Shown piece after piece: positions 47,623-59,736 of a stretch of 64,000 nucleotides of DNA. The stretch lies in the NCBI RefSeq assembly GCF_000002425.4, contig NC_037264.1:8446104-8510103 (forward strand), given 5' to 3'. Every line of letters begins with the position of its first letter. The stretch's first letter is position 1. The stretch comes from Physcomitrium patens (Eukaryota; Streptophyta; Bryopsida; Funariales; Funariaceae). The position numbers and the translations under genes were made by a program. The notes under the pieces were generated by a model. That model saw only the letters and a program-made list of their open reading frames with translations, searched no databases and was not told the DNA's origin.

Positions 47623-48684
47623 AGTTACAAACATACATATTTACTCCAATAATTACCTATACAATTAGATAGAAATAGATGAAAGTAAATTAATTAGATA
47701 ATATTTTGTGGAAAAGCTTCTTAAAAGTTTCATAGATAAGGCTTTGACTTTATACATATTTGTAGTTCATTGGTTGGTTTGAAATTTGGTCAATAAATTA
47801 GCAATATATTGCATGTATTGATTGCTTGTAAAACAAACTAACTATATTATACATATATACAAAATTTGTTTTATAAGTTAAGACATGTATCTCATAATTT
47901 GAACATGTATCAAAGGTCATACACAATGTCGCCATATAACTTTTAGTTAGATAGTATATGTCATATATATATATATTTATTTATCTCAGTAGTTACTTAT
48001 ATGATTAGATAGAAGTAGATAAATATAGATTAATTTTATAAAGTCTTCTAGACAAGCTTCCTAGAAGCTTCATAGATGCGATTTGACTTTAGATATGTTT
48101 GTAGGTTAGAAACTTAGCCAACAAGTTAACCACGATTTGATAGCTTGGGAAACAAATTAACTATGTGGCACATATATAGATAACTTATCTTGCAAGTTAA
48201 GACATGTGGCTAGTAAAGTCAACACATGTTTGAGGTCTTATAGAATATTGCTACGTAGCTCCTAGTAGAGTATACATGGAGGCAAAAGTGAAGCCTTCTT
48301 CACTCTTGTCAATGCCTTTTTAGTCCTTAGTCTTCTTTCAAGACTTTTTAGTCTTCTTGTTTTTGGCAATAGCCATTCTAGTTCAATATTATATCATCTT
48401 TGAGTGACTTTCTACTTCCTTTCAGTGACATAAGAGTGTATTGAGGATTTTCTTTCTTTGAGATTCATATCCTTGACAATATATATGGATGCAAAATTGA
48501 AGCCTTCTTTACTCTTGTCAATGTCTGTTTAGTCATTAATCTTTTTTTAGGACTTTTTAATCTTTTTGTATTTGACAAAAGCTATTCCAATTTAATATTA
48601 TACTATCTTCAAGTAATTATTGAATCTTTTTGAGGGATATAAGAGTATTAAACTTTTAGTCATTTGAGATTCATATCTTTGATA
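47623..48684 (+). repeat. SP1 3' LTR of copy d, split
   Basis: First part 47623-47958; second part 48479-48684, ending CTTTGATA. The split lies next to the TATA box and is caused by a solo LTR of the same family. The second part still carries the R-region hairpin arms in decayed form. Confidence 0.8.
47959..48478 (+). repeat. SP1 solo LTR inside another SP1 LTR
   Basis: 520 bp, from TGTCATATAT to CCTTGACA, less decayed than its host LTR. Left flank GTATA and right flank ATATA match at four of five bases, a probable target duplication. It has the intact R 12-mer CACTCTTGTCAA at 48301-48312. Solo LTRs arise by recombination between the two LTRs of an inserted element. Confidence 0.85.
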
Positions 48685-49714
48685 TTACCTTTTGTTAATA
48701 TTATTTGTAGTTTTATTATCTTATAAAATATGTTATACATAATTTTAAGAAGTGAAGTTTGATATATATATGTATGGACTAAGTAGCATTCTGAAAAGCC
48801 ATCTTATACTAAAATCTAATAAAGTACAAAATTATGGCATTTATTTGAGTAAAAAAAGGGGTGTAAAATACCAAATACTATCAAGAAATATCACATATAT
48901 ATGAAATAGTGGAATTTATTTGAATGAAAGGGAGTATTTGATCATATTAAGTTACATCCAGGAACTTTGTATTTTCTTAAAGCAAACTCTTTCTTTTTAA
49001 TAACATCTAATAATCTTTATTTTTTGGAGAGTCAATAATTGAACTTGAAATCAAATATTGATAAAGATATGCTCTATTAGGCTTGGCAATAATTCAAAAT
49101 ATATATTTTTATAAAATAATTTAGATTTTTATGATCTATATTTAAGGTAATTAAGCTAAAAATATATTCTAGATAATGATGCTATTCTTAAAATAAATCT
49201 TTGATTGTTAGAAGTTTTATCATGGATCTTGTAATTGATCTAAATTGCTAAAAAATTCTTAGAATAAAAAGCTATGAAGTAGAGCTTGTTATGTATTCCT
49301 ATTTGTATCATCACTATACATATTGCAAAGTTTGATATATTTATTTCTAAAAAAATGCTTTAAAATTTTAACATAATATAAAATTGGTATAAAAACAAAT
49401 ATTATTTTTAAAGCTTCAAAATATGCTTCAGCTTCTTTTTTCTATTCATATTTATCTTTACATATTAAACATAAAAAAGATACAACTTTAAAAAAAATCT
49501 AAATTTTTTTTAATAATAATTAGAATTTTTTTTAAAAAATATATATTTGTGGCTATTCTTGGGACCTTTCAATCCATGATAGTTCGAATCTTCTTGAGAT
49601 CCATCATAAGATTATTGTTTCAAATAATGTATCCTACAGAGTCAACATGAGTAGTTTGAAACAAAAAAAATTCTATCTTAGCATCTATTCTTACATCTTT
49701 CACTTTTTGTACCA
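48685..49714. other. AT-rich non-coding DNA
   Basis: I see no coding region and no recognisable repeat. Several A/T runs are present. It lies between the end of SP1 copy d and the 3' fragment of copy g, and may be original host DNA. Confidence 0.5.
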
Positions 49715-50553
49715 CACAATGTCTAAAATCACAATCTTGGAAGAGACTCTTAATATTTGATGATTTTATTGGAGGTAAAAATAACTATTGATGGTATCTT
49801 AAATATTTTATTTGAAGGGAGTTACAAAAGCCTCAATAATAATCAAATATCAATGATCTTCTTATCCTTATATTAAATACTATTAATAGTTAAGAAGACA
49901 TATCAACCACCTTCAAAGGAAATAAAGATCATAATATGTGGCAAATATAATTTATAGTATCTTAGGCACCCTCAACATATGATGATTATTCTTTATAGAA
50001 CTTATCTCTAAAAAGAAAGATAATATCATAGACATGCATATTTACACAAATAAAAAATATTAGATAGAAAAAAAAATTAGTTGGAATTGATATTATCTTA
50101 TATTAAAGCTTCTTACAAGCTTTATAGATACTTACTTGATTTTATACATATTTGTAGTTTATTGGTAGGTTAAAAACTTAGCCAAAAAATTAGCCATGTG
50201 TTGTATATATTAGTAGCTTATAGTATAAGCTAACAATATGGTATACATAAAGAAAACTTACCTTGCAAGTTAAAACAAATGTCTAAAAAATTAGACACAT
50301 GTTGGAAGTCCTATAGAATTTTGCCATATAGCTCTTAATTGGATAGTATATATGGAAGCAAGAGTGAAGCTTTTTTTGCTCTTGTCAATGCCTTGTTAGT
50401 CATTAGTCTTATTAAAAGACTTTCTAATCTTTTTGTCTTTCCTAATAGCTATTTCAATTTAATATTATACCATCTTTGAGTAATAATTTAGCCACCTTGA
50501 GTGACATAAGAGTAAATTAATCTTTTAGTTCTTTGATATTTATATCCTTACTA
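49715..50553 (+). mobile_element. SP1 copy g: 3' region and LTR
   Basis: 49715-50023 matches the 3' non-coding region of copy e (GAAGAGACTCTTAATATTTG and later blocks). The LTR runs from 50024 (TATCATAGAC) to 50553 (CCTTACTA). Everything upstream of the 3' region is missing. The LTR end abuts an inverted SP1 segment directly. Confidence 0.8.
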
Positions 50554-53144
50554 TAAAAACAAGTAGGAATATTGATAAAATCAAAATGCATGACATTAAA
50601 TTCAATAATGCCTACACATATTTTAAAACAAAGTTATCCATTCATCACCTTTTTCCATACAAATTAGGTTTTACATTCTTCATAGATCTATTTTTTTATA
50701 GATCTTTGCTTAAATGAATTGATTAAGAAGTCTTAAAATTTTAAAAAAAATTATATCTATTCATGATAGTGATCTAATTGAGTCTTCAATAATCCATATA
50801 CATCCACAATGATCCATCTTTCTTCTTTACAAATAAGATAGGAGCTTAGCTAGATATTTAGAATAGCATATGAAGTTTTTGGCCAAGTTCTTGACATTGT
50901 ATACCTTGAGAGCAGCCACCTTCTTTTGTGATAAGCTACAAATTGGTCTAAGTAGTAATTGAGCTCCTTCTTAAAGATTGATGGAATAGTCATATAAATG
51001 ATGCTTTAGAAGAATATCAATATTTTTCTTTTCAAAAACATCTTGGTAAGCTTGATACTAACTTGGAATGCTATTTGGGCCTTTCTTCTACTGAAATTAA
51101 TTATAGCATATATAGCAAAAAATAGCCTGTCTTTTGTAACATGCATAAAAGCTTTTGCTCCTAATAATAAAGATTTGGTTATATTGAGTTTATAGATGTC
51201 TACTTCACTAGCAAAAGTTTTAGCTAAACTATAGAAAAAATCAAGATTTCAAGAAATCTAATCAATTTGAGGGTTATATTTCTTTAGCCGCAATAATCCT
51301 AAAATAATTGGATTAGAAAAAAAATCTAATGTTATTAAGTATTATTAAGCTATTATGATTATTAGTTATCATATCTAAAGGAAAAATTTCATAAATGATA
51401 TTTTCAAAGGATAAAGAACGGCATAGAGAGAATAGAACCTGTACTGGGTATCACATAAGATTTTAATTGCATAGTTCCTATTATAACTAGAAAAACGTTT
51501 TTTTTAATACATCATCTTTTTTAGTAACCATGCTCTTTATTTTGTAGTTATGTTGCTTCTTGGAATAATATTGAGCAGAGTACTTGGATTTTCTACAATA
51601 TAGGTATAAATCTTCTTAATAATGTTGAATCTTTTTTTACTCAATAAGAGATTTAAAATGTACCATGTTAATTTGTATAGGCTTTGGCTTGAATGAATAA
51701 GCTTCCAAAAACTTTAAAGCTATAGCTATAACTTGACTTATACCTTTTCAATCAAATCCTTGTTCTTGTCATGTTTCAAAAAATCAATCATTGCATACAA
51801 TAGCTTAAGCAAAAAATTACTCTAATGAATTTGTTCTTGGCATTGTTAATAATAAATCTTTTACATTATCTTTTAATCCATATTAAAATTTATTGATAAG
51901 GGCTTTATCATTTCAATCCACATCAAAAGCAAGGATTTGGAATTTAAAAACATATATGATAGTTGAACATGATCATTGTTGTAAAGATATAAGTTTTATT
52001 TTTGTTATCTTTTTTTTGATTATTTTTTTCAAATGTGGCTATAAATACTTCTAAGAATGAATTCAAAATATAGAATAGTTGTGACTTTTTTTCCATCAAA
52101 GGTACAAATCAAGAAAGAACACTCTTAGATAGAAGCGCACCTAAAAACTTGACTTAAGTAGATCCATTAAGATATTGAGAAGGATATAATCTTAAATAGA
52201 GCTTTACTTGTTGTACCAAAGAAATCCTCCATATTTTGATCTTGTTCTATCAAACTTCTTTGACATACTTATCCTTGCCTCCTTCATACTTATAGTAGCA
52301 AGTCGTTTCAAATTTAGTTGTAAATTTAATCTACTTGCTTCTCTTAATTGTATAACTTTTAAGCATAGACTTTAAACTTCAATATTGACATCTTCCATAA
52401 ACATCAAAATACTATCTCCATAATTCACATTGAAAACATATGAAATTTCTACTAAGAGTACTAATAAGCTTATAAAGATTTGCAATAGTTGGAAATCAAT
52501 AGTTGAAAATTAAATGTTAGTTTTAAAGTGGATAATAAGAAATCTTTAAAATATAATAATAAAAGTAAGATATTCCATTCTTTTCTAAAAACAAAACAAG
52601 GATAAAAAGTTAGTACTCTTGTCAAACTATCAAGAATATGAATCTCAAATAATTTAAAGATTAATACATTCTTATGTTACTTAAAAAGACTAGATAATTA
52701 TTCAAAGGTGAAATAATGTTAAATTAAGATGGTGATTGTTAAGGCAAAAAGATTAAAAAGTTTTGAAATAAAAATAAGGATAAGAAAGGTATTGATAAAA
52801 ATGAAGAAGGCTTCACTCTTGCCTCTCAATATACTATCTAACTAGGAGCTATATGGCAATGACCTCTGATATGTATTCAATTTATAAGACACATGTTTTA
52901 ACTTGCTAGGTAAGTTTCTTATATGTATGGCACATTGTTAGCTTGTACTATAATCTATCAATTCATACAAAATGTGGCTAATTTATTGACCAAGTGTCTA
53001 ATCTATCAATCAAATATAAACATGTATAAAGTCAAATATGCCTCTATGAAGCTTCTATAACGATTTTCTATAAAATAATATAAAATCTATTTATATTTAG
53101 ATTTATGTAGGTACTTATCTAGGTAAATATACATGTCTATGATA
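50554..53144 (-). mobile_element. SP1 copy h, 5' half, inverted
   Basis: On the minus strand: LTR (53144 down to 52628), a leader with GTTTGACAAGAGTAC (11 of 12 bases of the putative primer site), gag, protease remnant, then RT up to the NxPTxF block, ending at 50559. About 95% identical by eye to copy c over the gag-to-RT region, sharing its protease-region deletion and many stops. It keeps the uninterrupted sequence at the copia insertion site (about 51100). It ends exactly at LTR g. Confidence 0.85.
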
Positions 53145-53384
53145 TTTTTACATCTAATAATTGATATTTTTTGTGAATTTGTGATGATTTTATTGTTTAT
53201 TATCTTGACAATATTTTAATCTATTCTTAAAATATAATAGAGCATGAAATTCTTATTTGTTGTTTGATATAAGAACTTAGAGATATAGAACTATATGCCT
53301 TGATGGAAATTTATGTATTTTATACTACCTAAGTTGACTTCTTAGGATACCATTTCAAATGATAGCCATATAATGGAGCATAAG
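53145..53384 (+). pseudogene. SP1 reverse transcriptase fragment
   Basis: Plus-strand RT codons CDDFIVYYLDNILIYS (about 53180-53230), aligning with the catalytic YLDD region of copy e, then a further ~150 bp of RT. It begins with TTTTTA precisely where the RT of inverted copy h breaks off. It ends against the 3' end of another inverted LTR. Confidence 0.75.
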
Positions 53385-54100
53385 TATTAAGGACACAAAC
53401 TAAAAGAAGATACATAAAATTATGGAATCTATATCAAAAAGAAAGTGAAAAAATAGATGAAAGTATGTATTCAACGAAGAACTGGAATGGCTATTGCTAA
53501 AGACTAGAAATCATAAGACTCTTGAAACTAGACTAAAAAATAAGAAAGAAGTTGACAAGAGTGAAGAAGTCCTCATTTTTACTTTTATATATACTACTTA
53601 GCTAAGAAATATATGACAACATGCTATAAGACCTCTAATACGCATCCAACTTATAGAACACATGTTTATTTTGTAAGACAAGTTTCTTAGGTGTGTGCCA
53701 TATGTCCAACTTATACTATAAGTGGTCAACATATTGACACGTAGTCTTCTTGTTGGCCAAACTTTCAACCTACCAATCACCTATAGATATGTATAAAGGC
53801 AAAGAAATATCTAAGAAGCTTCTAGGAAGCTTTCTACAAGATATTATCATATTTATCTATTTTGACTTACTTCTACTTATTCTTATTATCTAAATAATTA
53901 TCAGGATAAATATATATGTCTATGACATTACCCTCTATTCTAAGGACGAGTTCCACGAGAAGCGGTGATTACATGTTGATGAAGGTCAAAATGAGCCAAA
54001 TTATATTTACTACATACTCTAATCTTTGTTCCCTTTGAAGGTAGTTGATAGGTTCCTTCAACCATCGGTAATGACTCATACTTGGGTGTGATTGTCATTT
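53385..54100 (-). mobile_element. SP1 copy j: 3' LTR and 3' region, inverted
   Basis: LTR 53385-53927 on the minus strand (start TGTCATAGAC, end CCTTAATA). It is preceded on that strand by a purine tract (53928-53944) and about 150 bp of the 3' non-coding region, including AACTCGTCC, as in copy e. Homology ends near 54100. Confidence 0.8.
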
Positions 54101-55330
54101 TACTTACTCTAGACTAATCTAATCGAAATAAATATGTATAAATGGATTCAAACATGGCAAAAGACTATATGTATGAGTTTTCATGTTAGGGTCACATAAT
54201 TAACTATTTCTTAATCAACTAAAATATCCAAGCATGCTATATGACTTTTGCATTCTATCAAAGAAAATATTACAATGCATAATTCTATCTTATGTATCTA
54301 ATATCTCTTTTCCTTTTTAAACTTATGACAATAATAAGTTATACTATACTATCTTAATAGACTGCATAAAACATTCTATAATCAAATCATTGGAATTCTC
54401 CAAACTAATTGTCATTCCCATTAATCTTCTTCACACAATTCTAGACTCTACATACTTCTTCTTGAATCTCAACATTTAATGTTATAATTCTCCCAATATA
54501 TCCATACTTCACAAACATCTTCTATTATCGACTTTTTAATCCTCTATTTATAATTTAGTATATAATAAATTTAATTTTTTATTTGATATCATCTATATTA
54601 AATCTTTCTTTCATTTCAGAATTTCATCAATCAGTTTTTCATTTCAGAATTTCAAAATATTCAAAAACTATTCATTACTCTTATTCTATAAAGAAAATTG
54701 TGAGTCATCAGATTGACTCACTAGTTGTTTTAGGACAAAAGAATGCATGTAGAGTGCCAAAATTACAATTATTAGGTAAAGATGTGCTTAGAAGATGTTA
54801 AAGAATAAAGAATAGTATTAGTGGAGAAGAAATGGAGTCTTAGTAAGTATTGGAGGTAATTATTTTAGTTGGTTTAGTATTTTTACTTATTATTGAGGAG
54901 TAAGGATTAGTTAATAAAGTCAATATTTATATTGATCTTATATCTATATGTATTATTTATACAAAAATAATAAATGTTTGTTAGTAGTTAAAAGAAGCAT
55001 GAGAAAGAACCTCATATATTTTTAGTTATTTATATAAAAAGTAGAATTTATAGTATATTTAAATTAATTCTATTACTATAAAAAATCCATAATATAAGAA
55101 ATTATATCCTTAAATTACTATTAGCATTATAGAAACATTACAAGAATTTTTAGAATTTATTTAGAAATTATTTAGAATTTTTAGTAGATTCAAATTAATT
55201 TTTATCACTATAAAAAATCATCAATATAGGAAATTATATCTTTAAATGGATATTAAAATTATATAAATATTATAGAAATTTTTATAATTTATTTAGAATT
55301 TATTTAAAATTTTCTATGAATTTTTAGGGT
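54101..55330. other. AT-rich non-coding DNA
   Basis: No gene or retrotransposon domain recognised. A 72-codon open frame at 54583-54801 has no known motif and is probably chance. Two similar short AT-rich blocks near 55080-55210 and 55190-55310 (TAGAATTTATTTAGAA-type) look like a local duplication. Confidence 0.5.
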
Positions 55331-56391
55331 AATTTTCAAGACCTTGGTGAAATTGAGTTTTACCACTTGGAGAGCCATTATGAAGAAATGGAGCAAGGTT
55401 TGAAGGCCACACAATGTTTTTAGGCTAATTGGGTGTTTTTGAATACTACGGTGAAGTCAAAATTGTAAAAATACTAATTCTACTAGTAGAAAATAGGAGG
55501 ACCAGCAACTAGTATAGTCCTTGTAAGAAGGGAGGTGCACAAGTCCCATATAGGTTGTAGCACCTTGGATGTAGGTAGGAAGATAATACTAAGGCCTCAA
55601 GGCCTCTTTAGGCAATCCATATACATTACATATGAGCCTTGCTGAGGTTCAAATCCTTGATCTATTAACTAATTATCTTTGAGGTAAAATATTTTTTACT
55701 TAACTTTCTATTTATTACTTGTTATTTTCAATCCTTCATAACTTACTAATAATAAATCGGATTTATATTTTTTTTAACATCATTAAAAAGATAAAAAATT
55801 TACCTTTTTAAAAATATACTTTTTATTTTTTACTTTTTATTGGATGAGAATCCAGTGAACAGACTATGACTCGTTTTCTAGTATACAATTGCTTGATTGC
55901 ACTTGTTTTACTTGTTTTGTGTTATTCTTCTTTAGTTCTTATTGTTTGTTACTTCTACTTCACACCACCTATTACAAATAACTCTTAATTGAGGCCATCT
56001 TGTAATTTGGATTGAGGGTGGAATTTTACAGCCACAAAAATAAAGAATAAAAAGATAGCATCAAGCTTACCCTAGCTCATGACTATCACAGTCTGTCCCT
56101 TTCTACTTCTTCTTCAACTTACTTATGTTTTTTTTAAAATGCTAACCACTACATAACTGATGATAACTATTTTTTTTGATTACATCATCTATTCTACTTG
56201 CTAATTTATTCATTCATCAGTTTACTAGCTTCTTTTAATCTTACATACTAGGTATTATAAAACAAAAAAATCCTACACATTCTACATAGTTCCACTCCTA
56301 ACTATACAAGGTCCTTGTAAACACAAAATTAGTAAAAGAAAACTTCTTCAATGGAAACTTTACAAAGTCTCTAACTCTCTGGCTTGTTGGA
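55331..56391 (-). other. Possible LTR or 3' region of the aORF-bearing element
   Basis: Lies downstream (minus strand) of the extra ORF, where a 3' UTR and 3' LTR are expected. A segment 55466-56030 would have TGTAAAA inverted ends on the minus strand, but I found no second copy in the window to confirm it. A GGTTCAAATCC motif at about 55649 resembles a pol III B box, but no tRNA fold is evident. Confidence 0.3.
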
Positions 56392-58337
56392 TTAATCAAT
56401 CCCAACATTCTCCTTAAGTGATTCCACTAATTCTGGTTCTAATGAAAAGTCTTCATCTTCCTCTAATTCTTCCATTAGCTTTCTCCTCAATTGGACTAAT
56501 AAGTCTTCATTATATGCTCCTAATTCATGAATTTGAGCCTCCAACTATAGAATCCTAACATTTTTCACTTCCAAATAGTATTGTTCTTGCCTCATCTTCT
56601 CCTTTAATTTATCAATTATTGAAATGGGTAGAATAGACATTTGTGACTGACCAATACTGACTAAATCAACCTCCAATATTGTCATTACAACCTTCAAGGT
56701 TTCAATTTTTATTTGTAATTTTTTTATTTCAATTTTATGTTGGTCATCCAATGTCCATTTTTCTTGTTCCAATAATTCTATCTTTTTTTGTTCCATTTTC
56801 AATTGATACATTATATTTTCTTGTTCCAACATTGATGTACTACAAATTTGTATTAGATCTTACTTTTGGCCTTCTATGATATATTGAATATGTTTTTTTT
56901 CTTTTTTCCAAACTTCTTATTCCTTTCCAAATTTATGCTCTAATTGCAACTTAGATTTTGTATTTTTTTAGATAATTTGATCTTGTTCCTTAATTTGGTG
57001 GCTTTAAAAGAATAGATCTTTCATGTTTGCTTCTAATTTATGCCTTAATTTTCCTTCTCCATCTATTTTATTCATCGTAAGCTATAATTGAGAAATTTGA
57101 GCCAATATGACATCCTTGAGATTCATTCTTTTTGATATTCTACCCTGTGGAAATGCTAACTGATTGATGTCTATCAAAACTGGAACTTTAGCCTCCACCT
57201 CGATCGCCAAATAAATTGAAACCTATTCTAATAGAATCTTTGATATAGCCTTTCGTCTCAATGAATTATTTGATTTTCCAATTTTGTGTACTATGACCTT
57301 AGGACTAGCTATCAGTGCCATCAAACTCTGAACACCTTGTTAAAGCACTGGAGAAGGCATATTGTTTTTCCTTACTAGTAATATTTTTCTCAATATATAT
57401 GCAATCACAAAGTGCACATAATTGGAGCAAAGCAAAGATATAAATTTCTTTATCTTTTGCTTGGCTTTTATTTCTATATGGATTTTAGTTCCTCCAAAAG
57501 CTATCCAATTAAACACCATACCTTTCAACGTTCCTACCATAGCAAACAATAGCCATTTAGATATGTATGTCATGTGTCGATTTAAGCCTAACCACTTTTG
57601 AATGAAACGCATCCACTCCATAAGCTCTAGAATAAGTACCTCCATCGTTCATCAACCTTGATTTCTCTCAAATGATGATATGCCACCTTTGAAATAGCTT
57701 TCTCGTTTAAAATTGCTAGACACTTCAACATCTACCACAAGCTCACTAATTAGGAAGTGCAGTACATTTTGTAAGGTAGTCTCATTGATCTCAATAATGC
57801 TCTCCTTTATAATACTCGAGCCATCTTTTGGGTCATAATTGATTATGTATTCTTTCAATAATTCTACATCAATTGGCGACAAATCATCAAACCATTGCAA
57901 AAATTGATATAACTATGTATTTTGAAAATCTCTCTATTTTTTTGTGTTCCAGTAAAATTCCAAACTCTTGGTTCTATATTGGTAAGAACCACTAGGAGTA
58001 GCCACTTCAAACTACTCTTAGCTCTCACATTACGACAACTTTTTTCTTTGTCCAAAGCTCTCTTCATTCTTTTCATTGGCATTATGGAATACTTGATTAT
58101 CACACTCTTTGTTTGCACTGACACTCCATTCCTACTTATTGAAGGAAACTCTACACTGTAAACTGGTATGCTCCAAACCACAATGTACAAAATGGTGAAG
58201 ACAATTGCCACCATGTGTCCCACTTCTAATCTTTTACTCGGGATATGGATCAAGAATCTTTAATCTTGTTTACTATAATTCTACTTCTAATTTTCCTTAC
58301 TAGTTGGTATTAGGATCCAAAATTAACCATCAGCCAT
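56392..58337 (-). pseudogene. Additional ORF (aORF) downstream of integrase
   Basis: Minus strand, about 648 codons with scattered stops, same strand as the integrase, starting MADG at 58337. N-terminal part: RFLIHIPSKRLEVGHMVAIV. Middle: RVWNFTGTQKNREIF, LQNVLHFLISEL and YFKGGISSFERNQGW. C-terminal ~250 residues (56400-57150): Lys/Glu/Gln-rich and heptad-like (EQEKWTLDDQHKIEIKKLQI), predicted coiled coil. No catalytic motif is seen. Some plant Ty3/gypsy lineages carry an extra ORF at this place. It was once selected, since its open frame is long, but its function is unknown. Confidence 0.7.
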
Positions 58338-58382
58338 CTTTACTATCCATCATACACCTATGATTAAAGACAATCTATTAGA

Positions 58383-58386
<4 letters not shown>

Positions 58387-58423
<37 letters not shown>
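58387..58423. repeat. (TA)n microsatellite
   Basis: About 18 TA units followed by a T-run, in the short spacer between the integrase stop and the start of the aORF. Confidence 0.95.
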
Positions 58424-58426
<3 letters not shown>

Positions 58427-58483
58427 TTTTCTTTTTGTTAAATTTAATTTTTAAAATCCGTCTCGGTTTTATGTATAATAAAG

Positions 58484-59730
58484 TCATAATCGATTTTTGT
58501 TAATATGTGTAGTAAATTGAGTATCCGTAAAATCTTTCAATTGAATTGAATCATTAGGAAAACCTTCTACTACACAATATGGTCCATGCCAACTGACTTG
58601 AAATTTTTCCAAAAAATTGTTAAATTGGCTATCATAAAGAAGCACTAGATCATTTGACAGAAATACTTTGGTATGTAATTTACTATCATAATAACTCTTA
58701 CATTGACATTGTATAACTTCCATAGTCAAAAGAGCCGTAGCCATAACTTCATCTAATTTTTTCAATTCTACATATCAAAATTGGAGGGATTTTTTGTCAC
58801 CAAGATGTTCATCCAATACAACTCTCAAACTTTGTATTTCTAATTCAATTATTAATATTATCTCTTGTCCATACACCAATTGAAATGGTGTGGAATTGAT
58901 AGTTACTTTATACATAATATGATATGTCCATAATATAGCAAACAACTTAGTATCCCAATCCGTTCCCACACCAAATATTGTTTTAGTTAAAATTTTGCAC
59001 AAAATACTATTGGTCTTTTTAGTCTACCAATTAGTTCGAGGATGATATGGGATTGTTTTTTGATATTTGATCTCATATTTATCCATCAAGGCTGCAATCA
59101 TAGATTTTATAAAATAGATTTTTTGATCACTAATCAATTCTTAGAGCTACTCAAACCGAGTGATAATGTTCTCATATAAAAATGTGGCTTTTGTATTGGC
59201 ATTATTAGTTTTCGTTGCCATCACCTAAGCCTATTTTATTACTTAATTGATTGCTACTAAAATATATCTTTTTTAACTATTATGTGAGGCTGGAGTGATT
59301 AGTCCTACAAAATCAATACCCCATTTTTTCAAACGGTTCTTGAGCCAGAATTGATACTAATGGCATGGCAGAAGTTCTAGTAGGTCGACCAATTTGTTGA
59401 TAAGGATCATAACATTGGACATATTAGTGTACATCTGAAAATATTGTTGGCCACCAATAATCAGTCATTAAAGCTTTATAAGCAGTATTATTACTAATAA
59501 AATGTTGACCACAACTATCCAAATGGCAACCTTCCAATATGATACGTACTTCACTTTGAAAGATATAGCAGCATAAAATTCCATCCCACCCTTACTTATA
59601 TAAGGCATCCCCAATCATCGTATATATTGCACTTTTTAAAATTAAGCATTTCTTAAGTTTTTTACTATAAGTAGGTGGAAATATTTGAAATATCAGATAC
59701 TGAATCAATTCACTATATTTAGATCTAATC
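58484..59730 (-). pseudogene. Gypsy RNase H end and integrase (aORF element)
   Basis: Minus strand. 59592-59730: the linker between RNase H and integrase, with FPPTYSKKLKK, LILKSAIYTMIGDALYK. 59003-59591: zinc finger and core, badly decayed (PYQQIGRPTRTSAMPL near 59370-59420). 58775-59002: core end, TNSTPFQLVYGQE-type, here INSTPFQLVYGQE. 58484-58765: C-terminal domain, YYDSKLHTKVF, LVLLYDSQF, KFQVSWHGPYCVVEGFPNDS, LKDFTDTQF. This C-terminus lacks a chromodomain, as in Tat/Athila-like and other non-chromovirus lineages. RT is not present on this strand; the reading is broken near 59730. Confidence 0.85.
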
Positions 59731-59736
59731 ACATTG

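Larger units (their letters stand above)
31329..48684 (+). mobile_element. SP1 copy d, split by an LL1 insertion
   Basis: 5' LTR 31329-31865; internal region 31866-35007; then LL1 (35008-46946) inserted in the chromodomain codons; then the rest of the chromodomain, the 3' non-coding region (46947-47622) and a 3' LTR (47623-48684, itself split by a solo LTR at 47959-48478). The two halves of the chromodomain line up in frame with copy e once the insert is skipped. This shows they belonged to one element. Confidence 0.8.

Noticed and set aside
55560-55670. Possible tRNA or SINE, because of a GGTTCAAATCC B-box-like motif
   Set aside because: No A box at the right distance and no cloverleaf; a chance match is likely.
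58387-58423. (TA)n run as a possible origin or regulatory element
   Set aside because: Ordinary microsatellite; similar runs occur near 1387, 8975, 9478 and 41760.
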